The position numbers and the translations under genes were made by a program. The notes beneath the pieces were generated by a model. That model did not search any database and had not been told where the DNA came from. It saw only the letters and a list, made by a program, of their open reading frames with translations. DNA of 60,301 bases from Thermoproteota archaeon (GTDB taxonomy: Archaea; Thermoproteota; Methanomethylicia; Methanomethylicales; Methanomethylicaceae), in the NCBI GenBank assembly GCA_016882195.1, contig VGLU01000006.1:1-60301 (forward strand). The letters run 5' to 3'. The first letter of the stretch is position 1, and each line of letters starts with the position of its first letter. Below are positions 58,402 to 60,301 of this stretch, in pieces.

Positions 58402-58584
58402 TTACTCTTTAACCTCGATGGCCTGTTTCGCGCACTGAGCCACACATGCCATGCAGAGTATGCAGTCCTGCTCCCTTACGACCACCGCCTTGTCATTCTT
58501 CAGCTCGAAGACGCTGGTTGGACAGATGGACACGCAGACGGCGTCGCCGTCACACTTCTCGAGATCGACCTTAACAGTGACCAT
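58402..58584 (-). CDS. Two-cluster ferredoxin with Asp in cluster I
   Basis: A 60-residue ferredoxin. The first site is CDGDAVCVSICP, where Asp takes the second of four ligand positions (C-x2-D-x2-C-x3-CP). The second, CILCMACVAQCAK, is a complete [4Fe-4S] motif. Asp at this place is known from Pyrococcus ferredoxin, which has a [4Fe-4S] cluster easily converted to [3Fe-4S]. Likely electron carrier for oxidoreductases such as the AOR enzyme or hydrogenase, an inference. Confidence 0.88.
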   Translation of the reverse strand: MVTVKVDLEKCDGDAVCVSICPTSVFELKNDKAVVVREQDCILCMACVAQCAKQAIEVKE

Positions 58585-58648
58585 TTTGATTACCTAACCC
58601 AAAAGGTTCATAGAGGTTTTTAATAAAGTTTTCCTGAAGTAAGCTTTT

Positions 58649-58999
58649 TTATTTGCTCTTGTGCGCCAGCCCCTCGAGAACCTCAAGATCCTCTTCCGTA
58701 AGATCCATGTTGTGGAGCTTAATTAGAGCAGATCTCTTCCTTGTCTCGAATATGCCCTTTTCTAGTGCCCAATAGACCGCCCTGCCGCCAACGATAGAGA
58801 AAGAGAGCTCGCCCCGCTTTACCAGGGCGCCGACATCCACGGCTAGCTGATCTAGGTCCTCCTTGTATCCCAACCTCTTGAGTTTCTCTAGGAGAATATC
58901 CATGGGAATGGCGGAAGACTCGTCGCGAGGGAGCGACTTCACAATTAGGTTGAACCGGTGACCGCTCCTCCTTATGAACTCCTCAGACGGTTTGGCCAT
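58649..58999 (-). CDS. Hypothetical protein, winged-helix-like
   Basis: A protein of about 116 residues, not recognised. The middle has helices DILLEKLKRLGYKEDLDQLA and a strand-rich GELSFSIVGGRAVYWALEK, compatible with a winged helix. The C-terminal helix is LTEEDLEVLEGLAHKSK. Start is ATG 58999. It lies between the ferredoxin and rubrerythrin genes on the same strand, so a redox-linked role is possible but unsupported. Confidence 0.55.
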   Translation of the reverse strand: MAKPSEEFIRRSGHRFNLIVKSLPRDESSAIPMDILLEKLKRLGYKEDLDQLAVDVGALVKRGELSFSIVGGRAVYWALEKGIFETRKRSALIKLHNMDLTEEDLEVLEGLAHKSK

Positions 59000-59071
59000 A
59001 CGCATCAGTTTATAATACACCGATCTGTATAAAAAATGGTTCGGGGATCCCGGACAGGGATCCGTTTTGGC

Positions 59072-59641
59072 TCAGTACTCGTCGCAGAGTCTCTGGAAGA
59101 AGCTCTGTTCGTGGCCGCAGGAGGGGCATTTCAGTGGTGCTTCCTTGCCTGTATGGACGTAGCCGCACTTTCTGCAGACCCAGGTGACCTCTTTGTCCCT
59201 CTTGAAGAATTCGCCCTTCTCCGCCAGTTCCAGCAGTTTTTTGTAGCGCGCCTCGTGGTGAGCCTCCACCGACCCGATCGCCCTTAACCTTGCGGCTATC
59301 TCGTCGAGGCCCTCCTCCTCTGCCACCTTGGCAAATTCAGGATACATCTCGGTGGTCTCGTAGTGCTCGCCTGCTATTGCCGCCTTCAGGTTCTCTGCAG
59401 TTTTGCCGAGCGTCAGCGGGGCCGCGGCCTCCACCCTCAGCTCCTCTTCCTTGCCCTTGAGCCTCTGGATGAACTTGAACTCCGTCTCTGCGTGCTCCTT
59501 CTCGTTCACCGCGGTCTCCTCGAAGATGGCTGCTATGGCCTCGTAACCCTCCTTCCTTGCAACGCTCGCGTAGAATGTGTACCTGTTTCTTGCCTGGCTC
59601 TCGCCTATGAAGGCCTTTATAAGGTTCTCTAGGGTTTTCAT
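59072..59641 (-). CDS. Rubrerythrin
   Basis: Non-heme diiron peroxidase of anaerobes, 189 residues. Diiron ligands appear in [19 protein letters not shown], the [13 protein letters not shown] pair and [15 protein letters not shown] plus [14 protein letters not shown]. The C-terminal rubredoxin domain has [10 protein letters not shown] and CPSCGHEQ. Complete and probably active against hydrogen peroxide. Supports an oxygen-sensitive lifestyle. Confidence 0.95.
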   Translation of the reverse strand: MKTLENLIKAFIGESQARNRYTFYASVARKEGYEAIAAIFEETAVNEKEHAETEFKFIQRLKGKEEELRVEAAAPLTLGKTAENLKAAIAGEHYETTEMYPEFAKVAEEEGLDEIAARLRAIGSVEAHHEARYKKLLELAEKGEFFKRDKEVTWVCRKCGYVHTGKEAPLKCPSCGHEQSFFQRLCDEY

Positions 59642-59723
59642 AGCCCTCCTTCTCAGCCCGACATTATATAAAGATTATAGTGAAGGCTCCAGAAAAAAGG
59701 CCGTTGCCGCTGCACAGAAAAGA

Positions 59724-60158
59724 CTACTGAATTCTTTTACCTGCGTTGGGGCCGGACTTCACGTCGTAGATCTCTTCGACTTTCACCAAGACTATCGCCT
59801 TTGCGGGAAGGTTGGGGTTCGCCGCCTTGACATCAGCCTTTATTTTCTCGTACAGCGGTCCAGAAGGCTCGATCCTTGCCTTCCCCTTTATCTGATACGC
59901 TTCCTTGGTGACGAGTTTGCCCTCCTTCTCCTCCATGTCCCAGAAGGAAACGGTAACCTGCGGGTTCTCCTCAAGGTTCTTTCTGGTTTTCAGGAAGTAG
60001 TTGTCAACGAGAATCAGGGTTTCCTCGTCCAAGATGCGAACGTTGGTCATGGGAACGGCGTTCGGCACGCCTGCCTTTGAGGCGGTCCCGGCAACGAGTC
60101 TCCGGCTTTTAAGCGCCATGTTTAGAGTAGCCTTTACATTGTCAGAGATCTTCATCAA
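59724..60158 (-). CDS. PNPOx-like flavin-binding protein
   Basis: A 144-residue split-barrel protein of the pyridoxamine-5'-phosphate oxidase-like family. MALKSRRLVAGTASKAGVPN with AVPMTNVRILDEETLILVD and TRKNLEENPQVTVSFWDM form the FMN-binding strands. Function could be FMN- or F420-dependent reduction or flavin storage; it is not a true PdxH. Start is ATG 60158. It lies upstream of rubrerythrin, perhaps part of an oxidative-stress group. Confidence 0.82.
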   Translation of the reverse strand: MMKISDNVKATLNMALKSRRLVAGTASKAGVPNAVPMTNVRILDEETLILVDNYFLKTRKNLEENPQVTVSFWDMEEKEGKLVTKEAYQIKGKARIEPSGPLYEKIKADVKAANPNLPAKAIVLVKVEEIYDVKSGPNAGKRIQ

Positions 60159-60223
60159 GATACACCTGATTATCGTTATTGATCTGATTTAATTTAACCT
60201 TTGTCAAAAAGTTCATAGCGAAA

Positions 60224-60301
60224 TCAGGTGGTTCGCTTTACTATTCGCAAGGCCAGAAGGGTAATCCACCTTGAAGGCTCCTCCTTTTGCCCAAAGTCAA
60301 A
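60224..60301 (-). CDS. Partial gene at right edge, C-terminal 25 residues
   Basis: The minus strand enters the window in an open frame reading FDFGQKEEPSRWITLLALRI and VKRTT, then stops at 60224. The composition (Arg/Lys/Leu helical tail) looks like real protein. Too short to assign; the remainder lies outside the window. Confidence 0.5.
   Translation of the reverse strand, partial: FDFGQKEEPSRWITLLALRIVKRTT

Overview
The window is chromosomal DNA from an archaeon, most likely of the TACK superphylum. Diagnostic genes are sn-glycerol-1-phosphate dehydrogenase, an LSm/L37e pair, two proteasome beta subunits, the FttA/aCPSF1 termination nuclease, diphthine synthase, deoxyhypusine synthase, CTP-dependent riboflavin kinase, TYW1/Taw1 and an ESCRT-III (CdvB) division protein. 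Starts are often GTG or TTG, with GGTG/GGAGG ribosome binding sites or TATA boxes close to the start. Four of six complete tRNA genes carry introns. O-phosphoseryl-tRNA synthetase (SepRS), HypC/HypD and an aldehyde:ferredoxin oxidoreductase point to an anaerobe. A relative of Methanomethylicia or Bathyarchaeia would fit, but the window alone does not settle the taxon.

Layout. 1-2.3 kb: a left-edge stretch with GNRA-type hairpins, an M29 aminopeptidase, a winged-helix/VIT1-like membrane fusion and intron-containing tRNA-Glu. 2.3-8 kb: a small ORF coupled to an MgtA-type P-type ATPase, an MFS exporter and a Hef-like helicase. 8-9.5 kb: decayed ORFs, a VapBC pair and intron-containing tRNA-Ala. 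9.5-31.5 kb: a dense, conserved archaeal core covering RNA processing, proteasome, lipid synthesis, chaperone, hydrogenase maturation, NAD and flavin cofactors, DNA repair, tRNA modification, SepRS and diphthamide. Many 3' ends overlap convergently.

31.6-33.9 kb: a remnant of an element integrated in an intron-containing tRNA-Lys gene. It has a 20-bp duplication of the tRNA 3' end, an integrase C-terminal fragment, several small orphan proteins and a winged-helix regulator with palindromic operators. 33.9-42.3 kb: a CBS protein, an AOR operon with a four-cluster ferredoxin, UppP, UspA, a radical SAM protein, ThiL, tRNA-Thr(CGT), an ACT protein, a double zinc-ribbon protein and pyruvoyl arginine decarboxylase. 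42.4-43.75 kb: a TnpB-only IS200/IS605-type element. 43.8-47.5 kb: MscL, RpiA, a radical SAM protein, a methyltransferase, intron-containing tRNA-Met and winged-helix proteins.

47.6-49.7 kb: tRNA-Thr(TGT), whose 3' 37 bp are repeated 2.0 kb away. The two copies bracket one AT-rich CPA2 antiporter gene, so this looks like a second tRNA-targeted insertion. 49.9-52.6 kb: deoxyhypusine synthase behind a long, pseudoknot-capable 5' leader, a small membrane protein and an orphan adenine methylase. 52.7-60.3 kb: BioY under a BirA-type operator, cysteine synthase, threonine synthase, a dCTP deaminase relative, methionine aminopeptidase, CdvB, endonuclease III, a ferredoxin with an Asp in one cluster motif, rubrerythrin and a PNPOx-like protein.

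The least explained signals are the structured deoxyhypusine synthase leader, the two tRNA-bounded insertions and the coding-like ORFs without standard start codons. No CRISPR array or rRNA was seen.
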